Positions 1 to 12,127 of a DNA stretch of 57,576 bases are shown one piece after another. Position 1 is the first letter of the stretch. Every line of letters begins with the position of its first letter. The stretch spans positions 1 to 57,576 of the forward strand of contig JAUSBR010000008.1 of assembly GCA_030651895.1 (NCBI GenBank). Reading direction: 5' to 3'. Made by a program: the position numbers and the translations under genes. The notes under the pieces were generated by a model. That model did no database searches. It saw only the letters and a list, made by a program, of their open reading frames with translations, and was not told the DNA's origin. This DNA is from Sideroxyarcus sp. (GTDB taxonomy: Bacteria; Pseudomonadota; Gammaproteobacteria; Burkholderiales; Gallionellaceae).

Positions 1-110
1 GAAATATCGAGGGAACCCCGCAGGGGCGGCGCACCGGGGGCGACTTCTTTTGGTTATTTTTCTTGGCAAGACAAGAAAAGTGACTTGCCGCCGGGCAACC
101 CCCGGCAAAT
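1..110 (+). repeat. Dispersed hairpin repeat, copy A
   Basis: Non-coding element resembling two others in the window (about 11490-11620 on the minus strand and 11962-12075 on the plus strand). It contains a hairpin TTTTCTTG (58-65), loop GCAAGA, CAAGAAAA (72-79), and a second one GCCGGG (90-95) with CCCGGC (101-106). The flank carries a G/C-rich stretch with GGGAACCCC and GGCGGCGCAC. The arms differ from the other copies but stay complementary. It may start left of the window. Function unknown. Confidence 0.7.
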
Positions 111-192
111 AATTTCAGCTGTCTATTACCATCCACAACGAGCGTGCTAGCATATCGGGCATTTCCACCGTTTATCTCACAACAAGCTGCCC

Positions 193-528
193 ATGTCAGA
201 ATTCCAAAATTTCGAGAGTCATGTTCTGCACCTTCTCGTTGCGCCAAAGCTTGGGACAGACACTGTGGATGCAGTTGTCCGCGAAGGTCAGCTTGTGAGT
301 TATAACTATTCTGGATCTGGCTACTTTCTCACGATCGCGCATCCAATACTTCCAACTACCCGCATTGTCTGCTCAGAACCACAAGTTGTCGGGCGCGCAG
401 GCAACATTCATAGCGGTTTTATCGTGTTTATCGAGAACGGTGAACTGACGCTTGAATGTCATACCTGGGGTGAAATTGATGTCCCTGAAAACTTCAGAAA
501 ACTTAGCGTTGCTGTAGCAGCAACGTAA
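193..528 (+). CDS. Hypothetical protein, 111 aa, no family recognised
   Basis: Open frame of 111 codons with no homologue that I recognise. The protein is soluble-looking, with no signal peptide or membrane segment, and alternates short hydrophobic strands (YFLTIAHPI, GFIVFIENGELTLECH), which suggests a small beta-rich fold. No convincing Shine-Dalgarno sequence precedes the ATG. Its base composition is visibly more AT-rich than the housekeeping genes around it, and it lies immediately right of repeat copy A and convergent with glmM. These features suggest a gene acquired into a conserved neighbourhood. Coding status is supported only by length and ordinary-looking amino-acid composition. Confidence 0.55.
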   Translation: MSEFQNFESHVLHLLVAPKLGTDTVDAVVREGQLVSYNYSGSGYFLTIAHPILPTTRIVCSEPQVVGRAGNIHSGFIVFIENGELTLECHTWGEIDVPENFRKLSVAVAAT

Positions 529-601
529 TAAAACCATCAGAACGAATTCATCCTTGCAAGGAGTGTTTCATATCTCATGTACAAGGTAATTGCGGCTAAT
601 C

Positions 602-1954
602 TTACCCCGCCACTCCCCTAACCGCCTCCGCGATCTTCTCCGCACACAACTTTACCTTCACCCCATCCTCCCCTTCCACCATCACCCGTAACAGCGGCTC
701 GGTGCCGGAAGGCCGTAGCAGCACACGCCCTTTTCCGTCCAGCATGATCTCGGCAGCATCCACTGCATTCTTCACCTTTGGGTGGTTGGCGAAGTCTTCT
801 TTCTTGGCGGTTTTCACGTTGATGAGTATCTGCGGATACATGTGCAGGTCGCCGGCCGCCTGTGCCAGCGTCTGCTGTTTCATGCGCAGTGCATGCAGCA
901 CCTGCAGTGACGAGACGATGCCGTCACCGGTACTGTGTTTGTCCAGGCAGATGATGTGGCCCGAGTTCTCGCCACCGAGTTGCCAGTTCTTTTGTTGCAG
1001 CAGTTCCATCACGTAACGGTCGCCGACTTTGGCGCGCGCGAAAGGAATGCCGAGATGCTGCATAACGTGCTCGAACGCGAGGTTGGTCATCAGGGTACCG
1101 ACCACGCCGCCCTTCATGTTGCCTTCGGCCTGGCGGTGCTTGGCGATGACGTAGAGCAACTGGTCGCCGTCGTAGAGTTTGCCTGCGCCATCGACCATGA
1201 TCAGGCGGTCGCCGTCGCCGTCCAACGCGATGCCGACATCGGCCTTGTGTTCGACCACGGCCTTTTGCAGGTTCAGCGGTTTGGTGGCGCCGTAGCCGTC
1301 GTTGATGTTCAAGCCGTTTGGCTCTGCGCCGATGGCGATCACTTCAGCGCCCAGTTCATGGAACACATGGCGCGCGATGTGATAGGTCGCGCCGTGCGCG
1401 CTGTCCACCACGATCTTCATGCCGCGCAGGTTCATGTTCGCGGGGAAGGTGCTCTTGCAGAACTCGATGTAGCGCCCGACCGCATCGTCGATGCGTTTAG
1501 CCCTGCCCAGGCCTTCCGACGGGTTGGTCTGCATGGGCTCGTCCAGCGCAACCTCGATGGCGGTTTCGACTGCATCCGGCAGTTTTTCGCCGCTGCCGGA
1601 GAAGAATTTGATGCCGTTGTCCTCGAAGGGATTATGCGAAGCGGAGATGACCACGCCTGCCTGCAGACGCAGGGCTCGGGTGAGATAAGCCACGGCAGGT
1701 GTCGGGATGGGACCAGCCAGATACACATCGATACCCGCCGCGATGAGTCCGGCTTCCAGCGCCGATTCCAGCATGTAGCCGGAGATACGCGTGTCCTTGC
1801 CGATCAGCACGCCGGGCCGGTCGTTCTGCGTGTGCTCTACTTTCGCCAGCACCTTGCCCGCGGCATAGCCCAGATTCATCACGAATTGCGGAGTGATAGG
1901 ATGTACGCCTACCCGCCCGCGTATGCCGTCAGTACCGAAATATTTTCTGCTCAT
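602..1954 (-). CDS. glmM: Phosphoglucosamine mutase
   Basis: Interconverts glucosamine-6-phosphate and glucosamine-1-phosphate, the step feeding UDP-GlcNAc for peptidoglycan and LPS. The 450-aa length is normal. The N-terminal FGTDGIRG, the phosphoserine loop [10 protein letters not shown] (Ser106 of the SHNP motif), the Mg-binding DGDGDR and the C-terminal phosphate-binding [11 protein letters not shown] are all present in family order. The start codon overlaps the folP stop (ATGA at 1954-1951), which implies translational coupling. It is the last gene of the rlmE-ftsH-folP-glmM operon, the same order as in E. coli. No clear terminator is visible downstream. Confidence 0.97.
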   Translation of the reverse strand: MSRKYFGTDGIRGRVGVHPITPQFVMNLGYAAGKVLAKVEHTQNDRPGVLIGKDTRISGYMLESALEAGLIAAGIDVYLAGPIPTPAVAYLTRALRLQAGVVISASHNPFEDNGIKFFSGSGEKLPDAVETAIEVALDEPMQTNPSEGLGRAKRIDDAVGRYIEFCKSTFPANMNLRGMKIVVDSAHGATYHIARHVFHELGAEVIAIGAEPNGLNINDGYGATKPLNLQKAVVEHKADVGIALDGDGDRLIMVDGAGKLYDGDQLLYVIAKHRQAEGNMKGGVVGTLMTNLAFEHVMQHLGIPFARAKVGDRYVMELLQQKNWQLGGENSGHIICLDKHSTGDGIVSSLQVLHALRMKQQTLAQAAGDLHMYPQILINVKTAKKEDFANHPKVKNAVDAAEIMLDGKGRVLLRPSGTEPLLRVMVEGEDGVKVKLCAEKIAEAVRGVAG

Positions 1955-2781
1955 CGTTCGCTTTCGTTCATTGCATTCAGAATCTTCAGTGCATCCACCG
2001 TTTCGCGCACATCATGCACGCGCACGATGGCGGCACCGCGTTGTACTGCCAACATTGCCGCCGCCACACTTGCCACCACACGCTCGCCGACTTCGCGCCC
2101 GGTGATCGCGCCCAGCATGGATTTGCGCGACAAGCCTGCCAGCACCGGCACGCCCAAGGCCCGAAACGCGGCCAGCTCGCGCAACAGGTCGAGATTATGC
2201 GCCAGCGTCTTGCCAAAGCCAAAGCCAGGATCGATCACTATGCATTGCCGGGCGATACCGGCAGCTTCCGCCGCGGCGATGCGTTGACTCAGGAACGTGC
2301 TCACCTCGGTAATGACGTCCTGATACTCCGGGCGTTGCTGCATGGTCTGCGGTGTTCCCTGCTTGTGCATCAGACATACCGCGGCGTCCGTATCGGCGAC
2401 GGCCTGCAAGGCGCCCTCCGCCTGCAAAGCGTTCACATCGTTGACCATACTCGCCCCTGCCGCCAGCGCTGCGCGCATCACCTGCGGCTTCCAGGTATCG
2501 ATGGAGATTGGCACAGCGACCCCGCGCAGCCCTTCGATCACCGGCAGCACGCGCTCCAGTTCCTGCTGCTCGCTCACCGGGGCGGCACCCGGACGCGTGG
2601 ATTCGCCGCCGATATCGAGGATGTCGGCACCGTCTTCTATCAGTTGCCGCGCATGGGCTATGGCAGCGGCAGTCGAGGCATGCTGACCGCCGTCGGAGAA
2701 GGAATCCGGGGTGATGTTGACGATGCCCATCACGAGCGGGCGGGCAAGGTCGAATTGGAATTTACCGCAATGAAAATGCAT
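1951..2781 (-). CDS. folP: Dihydropteroate synthase
   Basis: Condenses p-aminobenzoate with dihydropterin pyrophosphate in folate synthesis; target of sulfonamides. Family motifs occur in order: [15 protein letters not shown] (residues 18-32), [41 protein letters not shown] and [12 protein letters not shown] start at the ATG at 2781 (276 aa, [10 protein letters not shown]), which matches the usual N-terminus. An in-frame ATG at 2817 would add 12 residues encoded by an inverted repeat. Neither start has a well-spaced ribosome-binding site; a 19-bp hairpin ends 8 bases before the chosen start. It overlaps glmM by 4 bp. Confidence 0.95.
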   Translation of the reverse strand: MHFHCGKFQFDLARPLVMGIVNITPDSFSDGGQHASTAAAIAHARQLIEDGADILDIGGESTRPGAAPVSEQQELERVLPVIEGLRGVAVPISIDTWKPQVMRAALAAGASMVNDVNALQAEGALQAVADTDAAVCLMHKQGTPQTMQQRPEYQDVITEVSTFLSQRIAAAEAAGIARQCIVIDPGFGFGKTLAHNLDLLRELAAFRALGVPVLAGLSRKSMLGAITGREVGERVVASVAAAMLAVQRGAAIVRVHDVRETVDALKILNAMNESER

Positions 2782-2789
2782 GAGTGCAG

Positions 2790-2842
2790 GGTACTGAGTG
2801 CTGAGTGCGCGATGCATTCCTCGGCACTCAGCACTCAGTACC
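2790..2842. repeat. Perfect 19-bp inverted repeat between ftsH and folP
   Basis: Arms GGTACTGAGTGCTGAGTGC (2790-2808) and its exact complement (2824-2842) surround a 15-base loop. Each arm itself repeats CTGAGTG. There is no T-run on the minus strand after the hairpin, so it is not a typical intrinsic terminator. It fills nearly the whole ftsH-folP gap and ends 8 bases before the folP ATG. Confidence 0.85.
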
Positions 2843-2846
2843 GGGG

Positions 2847-4745
2847 TCAGACTTCCTCGGCCGGCTTGTCGGTCACCGGCGCCGTCGGAGTCTCATCCTT
2901 GGGCGGCTCGGGCGTCTTGCTGCTCTGGCTCGGTTTGGGGGCGCGCGGCGGTTTGCCTGCCATGATGTCCTGGATCTGCTCGGCATCAATGGTTTCCCAT
3001 TCCATCAGCGCGTTGGTCATTGCTTCCACCTTGTCGCTGTTCTCTTTAAGCAGCTTGGAGGCGAGCGCATATTGTTCGTCGAGGATGCGGCGGATCTCGG
3101 AATCGACCTTCTGCATGGTCGCCTCGGAGATGTTCTTGTGCGTGGTCACCGAGCGGCCGAGGAACACTTCGCCCTCGTTCTCGGCATACACCATCGGCCC
3201 CATCAGGTCGGACATGCCGTAGCGCGTGACCATGTCGCGCGCCATTTGGGTCGCGCGCTCGAAATCGTTGGAAGCGCCGGTCGAGATGTCGCCGGTGAAC
3301 AGTTCTTCCGCCACGCGCCCGCCGAACAGCATGCTGATCTTGTCCAGCATCTGCTCGCGATAGACGCTGTAGCGGTCCGTCTCGGGCAGCGACAGCGTCA
3401 CGCCGAGTGCGCGGCCGCGCGGGATCACGCTGACCTTGTGTACCGGGTCGCAGCCTTTCAGCAGCGAGCCGATGATGGCGTGACCGGACTCGTGATACGC
3501 GGTCTTTTTCTTGTCCTCTGGCGTGATCACCATGGTCTTGCGCTCGGCGCCCATGAATATCTTGTCCTTGGCCGCTTCGAAATCGTCCATCTCGACGAAG
3601 CGCTTGCTGCGGCGTGCCGCGAACAGGGCAGCCTCGTTCACCAGATTGGCGAGGTCGGCGCCGGACATGCCGGGCGTACCGCGCGCCAGGATATCGGCCT
3701 TCACATCGGGTGCCATCGGCACCTTGCGCATGTGCACCAGCAGGATCTGCTCGCGCCCGCGGATATCGGGCAACGGCACCACCACCTGGCGGTCGAAACG
3801 GCCCGGACGCAGCAGCGCGGGATCTAGCACGTCGGGACGGTTGGTCGCGGCGATGACGATCACGCCGGAGGTGCCTTCGAAACCGTCCATCTCCACCAGC
3901 AAGGCATTGAGCGTCTGTTCGCGCTCGTCGTTACCGCCGCCGAGGCCCGCGCCGCGCTGACGACCGACCGCGTCGATCTCGTCGATGAAGATGATGCAGG
4001 GCGATTGTTTCTTGGCCTGCTCGAACATGTCGCGCACGCGCGCGGCACCGACACCTACGAACATCTCGACGAAATCGGAACCGGAGATGGAGAAGAACGG
4101 CACCTTGGCTTCGCCGGCGATGGCCTTGGCCAGCAGCGTCTTGCCGGTACCGGGACTACCCACCATCAACACGCCGCGCGGGATACGCCCGCCGAGGTTC
4201 TGGAATTTTGAAGGGTCGCGCAGGAAATCGACCAGTTCGGACACTTCTTCCTTGGCTTCGTCGCAACCGGCTACGTCGGCGAAAGTGATCCGCTCCTTGG
4301 AATCATCCAGCATGCGCGCCTTGCTCTTGCCGAACGAGAACGCACCGCCGCCCTTGCCGCCCTGCATCTGACGCATGAAAAATATCCACACGCCGATCAG
4401 CAACAGCATGGGGAACCAGGACACGAAGATGCTCATCAGGACCGACTGCTCTTCCTCCTGCTTGGCCTCGATGCTGACGCCGCTCTTGAGCAGGTCGGAG
4501 ACCAGCCAGATATCGTTGGGGGCAAAACTGGTGATGCGTTTGCCGTCGATGGTGGTGGCCTTGAGCGTGCGCCCCTCGATGGTCACCTTCTCGATCTGTC
4601 CCGACTTCACCGCCTCGAGGAACTGGGAATAATCCAGCTGCGCCTGCGCAGTGGATTGCTGGCGCGCATTGAATTGATTGAAGACGGTCATCAGCACCAA
4701 CGCCACGACCAGCCAGATTCCGACACTCTTGAATAGATTATTCAC
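2847..4745 (-). CDS. ftsH: ATP-dependent zinc metalloprotease FtsH
   Basis: Membrane-anchored AAA protease that degrades misfolded membrane proteins and regulators. The 632-aa protein has a membrane segment at about 8-22, a periplasmic domain, and a second membrane segment at about 104-124. It then has Walker A GSPGTGKT (196-203), Walker B IIFIDEID, the second region of homology, and the zinc site HESGH (418-422). The C-terminus is a Pro/Lys-rich tail. The start is GTG at 4745, preceded by AAGGAG with a 5-base spacer; the ATG at 4749 is out of frame. Walker A has Ser where Pro is usual, which should be neutral. It follows rlmE, as in E. coli. Confidence 0.97.
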   Translation of the reverse strand: MNNLFKSVGIWLVVALVLMTVFNQFNARQQSTAQAQLDYSQFLEAVKSGQIEKVTIEGRTLKATTIDGKRITSFAPNDIWLVSDLLKSGVSIEAKQEEEQSVLMSIFVSWFPMLLLIGVWIFFMRQMQGGKGGGAFSFGKSKARMLDDSKERITFADVAGCDEAKEEVSELVDFLRDPSKFQNLGGRIPRGVLMVGSPGTGKTLLAKAIAGEAKVPFFSISGSDFVEMFVGVGAARVRDMFEQAKKQSPCIIFIDEIDAVGRQRGAGLGGGNDEREQTLNALLVEMDGFEGTSGVIVIAATNRPDVLDPALLRPGRFDRQVVVPLPDIRGREQILLVHMRKVPMAPDVKADILARGTPGMSGADLANLVNEAALFAARRSKRFVEMDDFEAAKDKIFMGAERKTMVITPEDKKKTAYHESGHAIIGSLLKGCDPVHKVSVIPRGRALGVTLSLPETDRYSVYREQMLDKISMLFGGRVAEELFTGDISTGASNDFERATQMARDMVTRYGMSDLMGPMVYAENEGEVFLGRSVTTHKNISEATMQKVDSEIRRILDEQYALASKLLKENSDKVEAMTNALMEWETIDAEQIQDIMAGKPPRAPKPSQSSKTPEPPKDETPTAPVTDKPAEEV

Positions 4746-4800
4746 ACATGCTCCTTAATGAGCGGTAAAACGAAGTTGCATTAAACACTGTCCGGGGCCT

Positions 4801-5421
4801 TTACTCAAGCTTGCCCAGACCCACCAGATACTGTTCGCTGCTGCGGTCGCGCGAGGCTTTCGGCTTGCGCGCGACCACTTTGGTAAAATGGTTACGCATC
4901 GCTTTCAGGTAATCCTCGAAACCCACCCCCTGGAACACCTTCACCACGAAGGAACCGCCCGGTGCCAGGTGTTTGTCCGCGAAGTCCAGCGCCAGTTCCG
5001 CCAGGTACATCGCGCGCGCCTGGTCCGCAGAAGTCACGCCACTGATGTTGGGGGCCATATCTGAAATTACAAGGCCGATGCGCCGTCCTTCCAGCTTTTC
5101 TTCGAGTTGCGCAAGCACGCTGTCCTCGCGGAAATCGCCCTGGATGAACTCCACGCGCGGCAGCGGTTGCAAAGGCAAAAGGTCCAGCGCGATGATGCGC
5201 CCCTGCGGTCCCAGCTTCTTCGCCACCACTTGGCACCAGCCGCCGGGCGTCGCGCCCAAGTCCACCACCACCATGCCGGGCTTGATGAGATGGTCGCGTT
5301 CGTCGATCTCCAGCAGCTTGTAGGCGGCACGCGAGCGGTAGCCCTCCTTCTGCGCAAGCTGCACAAAAGGATCGTTCACATGCTCCTGCATCCATTGTTT
5401 GCTGGTCTTTGAGGCCTTCAT
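4801..5421 (-). CDS. rlmE: 23S rRNA (uridine-2'-O)-methyltransferase RlmE
   Basis: SAM-dependent methylation of U2552 in the 23S A-loop, needed for late 50S assembly. The 206-aa length is typical. The SAM motif reads [14 protein letters not shown] (52-65), and the catalytic K-D-K-E set is visible as K35, D121 (SDMAPNISG), K161 (VVKVFQG) and E196. It is the first gene of the operon with ftsH, 55 bp upstream, and is divergent from yhbY with only 34 bp between starts, so the two promoters must overlap the coding regions. Both neighbours act on 50S assembly. Confidence 0.96.
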   Translation of the reverse strand: MKASKTSKQWMQEHVNDPFVQLAQKEGYRSRAAYKLLEIDERDHLIKPGMVVVDLGATPGGWCQVVAKKLGPQGRIIALDLLPLQPLPRVEFIQGDFREDSVLAQLEEKLEGRRIGLVISDMAPNISGVTSADQARAMYLAELALDFADKHLAPGGSFVVKVFQGVGFEDYLKAMRNHFTKVVARKPKASRDRSSEQYLVGLGKLE

Positions 5422-5455
5422 CGTTTAGAATCCGTGCCTTATCTGAAGGACTATC

Positions 5456-5800
5456 ATGTTATCTCTCTCCGTTACACAACGCCGCGAACTCAAGGCACTC
5501 GCCCACGCCCTCCATCCTGTCGTCATCATCGGCAATGCCGGTCTGACGCCTGCCGTTCTGGGCGAGATCGAACGCAGCCTGAAAAGCCACGACCTGATGA
5601 AGATCCGTGTGATGAATGACGACCGGGATGCGCGTGGAGCCATGCTGCAGGAGATATGCGAACTGATGAACGCCGGCCCCGTGCAGCATATCGGCAAGGT
5701 GCTGGTGATCTACCGCCCGCTGGAAAAACCCATCGCCAAAGCACCCAAGCGTCCCAGAGGCAAACCGCTCACCAAGAAGCAACTCGCCAGCCGCTCCTGA
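5456..5800 (+). CDS. yhbY: YhbY-family RNA-binding (CRM domain) protein
   Basis: Small ribosome-associated protein that binds pre-50S particles. The 114-aa protein has a CRM fold with the characteristic loop VIIGNAGLTPAVL (GxxG type) at about 23-35 and a basic tail (KRPRGKPLTKKQ) likely to touch RNA. GAAGGA precedes the ATG at proper distance. It is divergent from rlmE. A TAGAAT hexamer at 5426-5431 is a possible -10 box, but no good -35 accompanies it. Confidence 0.93.
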   Translation: MLSLSVTQRRELKALAHALHPVVIIGNAGLTPAVLGEIERSLKSHDLMKIRVMNDDRDARGAMLQEICELMNAGPVQHIGKVLVIYRPLEKPIAKAPKRPRGKPLTKKQLASRS

Positions 5801-5814
5801 TCCCCGCCCTGCCT

Positions 5815-5838
5815 ATCCCGGCAAAGTGAGGCCGGGAT
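5815..5838. terminator. Hairpin between convergent yhbY and greA
   Basis: ATCCCGGC (5815-5822) pairs perfectly with GCCGGGAT (5831-5838) across an 8-base loop, lying in the 41-bp gap between two convergent stop codons. No long T-run follows on either strand, so termination efficiency is uncertain. Its position suggests a shared bidirectional stop. Confidence 0.55.
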
Positions 5839-5841
5839 GGA

Positions 5842-6318
5842 TCAAAGATACTGAACTTCCACCACTTCGTATTCGCGAACTCCGCCCGGTGCCTGCACTT
5901 CGGCGATGTCGCCTTCGACCTTGCCGATCAGCGCGCGCGCGATCGGTGAACTGATGGATATCTTGCGCTTCTTGATATCGGCCTCGTCATCACCCACGAT
6001 CTGGTAGGTCACCACGTCGCCGTTGTTGGTGTCTTCCAGCACCACGGTGGAACCGAACACGCAGCGACCGTCCGCATTCAGCGTCTTGGGGTCGATGATC
6101 TGCGCGCTGCCCAGCTTGAACTCCAGCTCAACGATGCGGCCCTCAACGAAGGACTGGCGCTCCTTGGCGGCCTCGTATTCGGCATTCTCCGACAAGTCGC
6201 CCTGCGCGCGCGCCTCGGAGATGGCGTTGATCACCCACGGCCTGTCCACGGTCTTCAGGCGGTGCAATTCACTGCGCAATAGCTCTGCGCCGTTCACTGT
6301 CAATGGAACCTTGCTCAT
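5842..6318 (-). CDS. greA: Transcription elongation factor GreA
   Basis: Rescues backtracked RNA polymerase by stimulating transcript cleavage. At 158 aa it has the N-terminal coiled coil with the tip motif ARAQGDLSENAEYEAAKERQ, in which D41 and E44 are the catalytic acidic pair, and the C-terminal FKBP-like domain ending in VREYEVVEVQYL. GGGAAG lies at normal distance before the ATG. The gap to carB is 17 bp on the same strand, so it is probably the third gene of the carAB operon, an arrangement common in beta- and gammaproteobacteria. Confidence 0.97.
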   Translation of the reverse strand: MSKVPLTVNGAELLRSELHRLKTVDRPWVINAISEARAQGDLSENAEYEAAKERQSFVEGRIVELEFKLGSAQIIDPKTLNADGRCVFGSTVVLEDTNNGDVVTYQIVGDDEADIKKRKISISSPIARALIGKVEGDIAEVQAPGGVREYEVVEVQYL

Positions 6319-6335
6319 GCTGTGCTTCCCTTCTT

Positions 6336-9557
<3,222 letters not shown>

Positions 9558-10679
9558 TTACTTACCCATCATCGCAACGAAGCGATCAAACAGTGTGTCC
9601 ACATCGTGCGGTCCGGGGCTCGCCTCGGGGTGGCCCTGGAAACAGAACGCGGGTTTATCGGTCAACTCAAAGCCTTGCAGCGTGCCGTCGAACAGCGAGA
9701 TGTGGGTGACGCGCGCATTCTTCGGCAGCGTCGCCGCATCCACCGCAAAGCCGTGGTTCTGGCTGGTGATCATCACGCGCTTGCTCTGCGTGTCCTGCAC
9801 CGGATGGTTGGCGCCGCGGTGGCCGAACTTCATCTTCACGGTCTTCGCACCGGATGCCAGACCGAGGATCTGGTGGCCGAGACAGATGCCGAACAGCGGC
9901 ATGCCGACTTCGAGGAATTTTTGCGTGGCACTGATCGCATAATCGCAAGGCTCCGGATCGCCGGGGCCGTTGGACAGGAACACGCCATCAGGCTTCATTG
10001 CCAGTACATCAGCGGCAGAAGTCTTGGCCGGAACCACGGTGATCTTGCAACCGCGCTCGGCCAGCATGCGCAGGATGTTGCGCTTCACGCCGAAGTCGTA
10101 GGCAACCACGTGGAATTTCGCATCGGTCGCATCGCGATAGCCGGCGCCCAGTTCCCACTCGCGCTGCTTCCATTCGTAGGATTTGTCGCAGGTGACCACT
10201 TTCGCGAGGTCCATACCCGCCAGACCGGCAAAACCCTTGGCCGCCTTCAGCGCCGCTTCGACGTCGTCGCCCGAGGCGATGCAGCCGTTCTGCGCACCCT
10301 TGCTGCGCAGGATGCGGGTCAGTTTGCGTGTGTCGATACCGGCGATGGCGACTACATTGTTGGCCTTGAGGTATTCGGGCAGGGATTGCGTCGCGCGGAA
10401 ATTGCTCACGGTCATCGACAGGTCGCGGATGATCAGGCCGCTGGCGAACACCTGGCGTGATTCCACATCTTCCGGGTTGCAGCCGACGTTGCCGATATGC
10501 GGATAGGTCAGTGTGACGATCTGTTTGCAGTAGGACGGGTCAGTCAGGATCTCCTGATAGCCAGTGATGGAGGTGTTGAACACCACCTCGCCGACGCTGC
10601 TGCCCTCTGCACCGATAGAAATGCCGCGAAATACCGTTCCATCGGCTAAAACAAGGATGGCTGGCTTCGTTTGCGACAC
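9558..10679 (-). CDS. carA: Carbamoyl phosphate synthase small subunit
   Basis: Glutamine amidotransferase subunit that hydrolyses glutamine and channels ammonia to CarB. The C-terminal class I amidotransferase domain has the nucleophile motif FGICLGHQ, the GANHPV segment and the His/Glu motif [12 protein letters not shown] choose GTG at 10679 (protein begins [13 protein letters not shown], 373 aa) because AAGGAG lies 6 bases upstream. An in-frame ATG at 10703 would add eight residues but has no ribosome-binding site and would itself contain that Shine-Dalgarno sequence. It heads the carA-carB-greA operon behind a good promoter. Confidence 0.96.
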   Translation of the reverse strand: MSQTKPAILVLADGTVFRGISIGAEGSSVGEVVFNTSITGYQEILTDPSYCKQIVTLTYPHIGNVGCNPEDVESRQVFASGLIIRDLSMTVSNFRATQSLPEYLKANNVVAIAGIDTRKLTRILRSKGAQNGCIASGDDVEAALKAAKGFAGLAGMDLAKVVTCDKSYEWKQREWELGAGYRDATDAKFHVVAYDFGVKRNILRMLAERGCKITVVPAKTSAADVLAMKPDGVFLSNGPGDPEPCDYAISATQKFLEVGMPLFGICLGHQILGLASGAKTVKMKFGHRGANHPVQDTQSKRVMITSQNHGFAVDAATLPKNARVTHISLFDGTLQGFELTDKPAFCFQGHPEASPGPHDVDTLFDRFVAMMGK

Positions 10680-10752
10680 AGGATGCTCCTTCAAGCTGGA
10701 CATAAAGAAGCGGGAAGAACGTTGCGCTCATCCCGCTTTTGGATTGGCGCGC

Positions 10753-10781
10753 ATTATAGCCGAATAGGGGTGTCTCATCAA
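10753..10781 (-). promoter_or_regulatory. Sigma-70 promoter for carAB-greA
   Basis: Read on the minus strand: TTGATG (10781-10776), a 17-bp spacer, then a perfect TATAAT (10758-10753), 73 bp before the carA GTG. No arginine-box palindrome was recognised. On the opposite strand TATAAT at 10826-10831 may be a -10 box for mntP, but no good -35 was found for it. Confidence 0.75.
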
Positions 10782-10883
10782 ACCCAAACGTAGCCCGCAC
10801 GGCTACTGGAAACGCGAGCTACCGTTATAATCCCGCGCCGCTGCGCTGGCAGCCGCAAAACAACGGAATCGGGGTAACACAGC

Positions 10884-11417
10884 ATGTTTGAAGTGATCGT
10901 ATTGGCCATCGCCCTGAGCATGGACGCCTTCGCCGTCTCCATCGGCCTGGGCTCAAAAGGCAACACCAAAGGACTGGGCCTCAAGGCTGGGCTCTATTTC
11001 GGCGCATTTCAGGCATTGATGCCCTTCATCGGCTATCTCGGCGGCAAAGGGGTATTGGGCTGGGTCGAAGACTATGCCAACTGGATCGCCTTCGGCCTGC
11101 TGGCGCTGATCGGTGGCAAGATGATCTATGAGGGATTGAGCGACGACATCGAAGAGGATATTGAAGCCCTCACCCACAAGACGATGCTGATACTTGCTAT
11201 CGCCACCAGCATAGACGCCATGGCCGCCGGTTTCAGCCTGAACCTGCTGGACATCAACGCCTATCTGGCCTGCCTCATCATCGGCGTGACCACCTTCGGT
11301 TTCAGTTGGGCGGGGGTGCGCATCGGGGAGAAGAGCGGGACCTGGCTGGAGAGCAAGGCGGAGGTATTCGGCGGGGTGGTGTTGATCTTGATCGGGGTCA
11401 AGATGCTGGTGATGTAA
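10884..11417 (+). CDS. mntP: Manganese efflux pump MntP
   Basis: Small inner-membrane Mn(II) exporter of the MntP/YebN family. The 177-aa protein has six predicted membrane segments arranged as two repeats, each with the acidic family motif: [12 protein letters not shown] near the N-terminus and [11 protein letters not shown] in the second half. The usual length is about 185-190, so it is slightly short but complete. No yybP-ykoY manganese riboswitch could be recognised in the short leader. It is divergent from carA; downstream lies the repeat mosaic. Confidence 0.93.
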   Translation: MFEVIVLAIALSMDAFAVSIGLGSKGNTKGLGLKAGLYFGAFQALMPFIGYLGGKGVLGWVEDYANWIAFGLLALIGGKMIYEGLSDDIEEDIEALTHKTMLILAIATSIDAMAAGFSLNLLDINAYLACLIIGVTTFGFSWAGVRIGEKSGTWLESKAEVFGGVVLILIGVKMLVM

Positions 11418-11489
11418 ACACCGGAGACCGTTCGCCCTGAGCCTGTCGAAGGGTCGCCGCGAAGCGGCGGGCGCTCTGCAATTTACCCA

Positions 11490-11620
11490 AAGGCAACACC
11501 AACACCGTCGGGGGTTGCCCGACAGCAAGCTACTTTCTTTTGCTTCGCCAAAAGAAAGTAGCCAAAGAAAAGGCGACCCTGGTGCGCCGCCCCCTGCGGG
11601 GGTTCCCTCGAAAGTCTGCA
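11490..11620 (-). repeat. Dispersed hairpin repeat, copy B
   Basis: Minus-strand copy of the element at 1-110. CTACTTTCTTTTG (11530-11542) pairs over 13 bp with CAAAAGAAAGTAG (11549-11561). On the minus strand the order is the same as in copies A and C: GGGAACCCCC block, GGCGGCGCAC block, long hairpin, then a GTCGGG/CCCGAC hairpin. The long stem differs in sequence and is longer than in the other copies, yet is fully paired. Confidence 0.75.
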
Positions 11621-11772
11621 AACAAGCGGGGCTGCGCAACTCGCCCTAGCGGGGCACACACCCCGTGCCCCACCGCGGAGCTCGAACAGTGCTCGCCTAA
11701 CCCTCCGCTTGTTTGCAGCCTTTCGAGGCGGCGCACAAGGGAGAGAACAGCAAAACCTTAAACCCAAATGCA

Positions 11773-11797
11773 GTGAGGCGGGCAAAGCCCGCCTCAC
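11773..11797. repeat. Perfect 11-bp hairpin
   Basis: GTGAGGCGGGC (11773-11783), loop AAA, then the exact complement (11787-11797). It sits inside a segment whose outer ends are inverted repeats (GGCGGCGCACA near 11728 and its complement near 11870). No T-run follows, so it is not an obvious terminator. Confidence 0.7.
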
Positions 11798-11961
11798 CAA
11801 AACCAACAACACCATCGCGCGCGAAGCGCACACCAAACCGCCTTTGACTTACCTTCCCCTGTGCGCCGCCGAGTAGCGCAGGACGTCCGGGGGCAGTCCG
11901 ACGAATATGTTTGAGCACGTGACCGCGCAGCGGGTCGTGCGAGTTTATGAGGAGGCCCGGA

Positions 11962-12075
11962 CGTTCGAGCAACGCAGGGAACCCACGAAGTTGGCGGCGC
12001 ACTGGGGGCGCCTTCTTTGGGTTACTTTTCTTGGCAAGACAAGAAAAGTGACTAGCTGTCGGGCTACCCCCGACG
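11962..12075 (+). repeat. Dispersed hairpin repeat, copy C
   Basis: Plus-strand copy. ACTTTTCTTG (12024-12033), loop GCAAGA, CAAGAAAAGT (12040-12049), then GTCGGG (12058-12063) with CCCGAC (12069-12074). Closest to copy A in the long hairpin, but with the T/A pair rather than C/G in the second stem. It ends about 50 bp from the 3' end of the orphan lipoprotein gene. Confidence 0.75.
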
Positions 12076-12127
12076 GTTTTCGCTCTTAATCCGGCGCAAT
12101 GCCCGTTGGTTATTGCGCCCTACGGAG

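Larger units (their letters stand above)
11418..12127. other. 0.7-kb gene-free mosaic of repeats
   Basis: No convincing gene is present. From left to right it holds: a copy of the CCGTTCGCCCTGAGCCTGTC element (11428-11453); repeat copy B in minus orientation (about 11490-11620); a segment bounded by inverted ends with GGCGGCGCACA (near 11728 and 11870) that encloses a hairpin (11773-11797); and repeat copy C in plus orientation (about 11962-12075). Short open frames in it are composed of repeat sequence and lack ribosome-binding sites. Confidence 0.8.

Noticed and set aside
935..2287. Long open frame (450 codons) on the plus strand opposite glmM and folP
   Set aside because: Its protein has the Arg/His/Ala-rich composition of an antisense frame in GC-rich DNA, and the opposite strand carries well-recognised genes with all motifs.
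2782..2817. Upstream ATG start for folP at 2817
   Set aside because: The extra 12 residues are encoded by the inverted repeat and do not match the family; kept only as a possible alternative start.
2790..2842. CIRCE element (HrcA operator) because of GAGTGCT and AGCACTC words
   Set aside because: The words are in the opposite order to CIRCE (AGCACTC first, GAGTGCT second), and the spacing is wrong.
10680..10703. Upstream ATG start for carA at 10703
   Set aside because: It lacks a ribosome-binding site, and the added codons contain the AAGGAG that fits the GTG at 10679.
10782..10883. yybP-ykoY manganese riboswitch before mntP
   Set aside because: The leader after the putative -10 box is only about 45 bases, too short, and I see no matching conserved loops.
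11530..11760. Short plus- and minus-strand frames within the repeat mosaic
   Set aside because: They translate hairpin repeat sequence, lack ribosome-binding sites and differ between copies.
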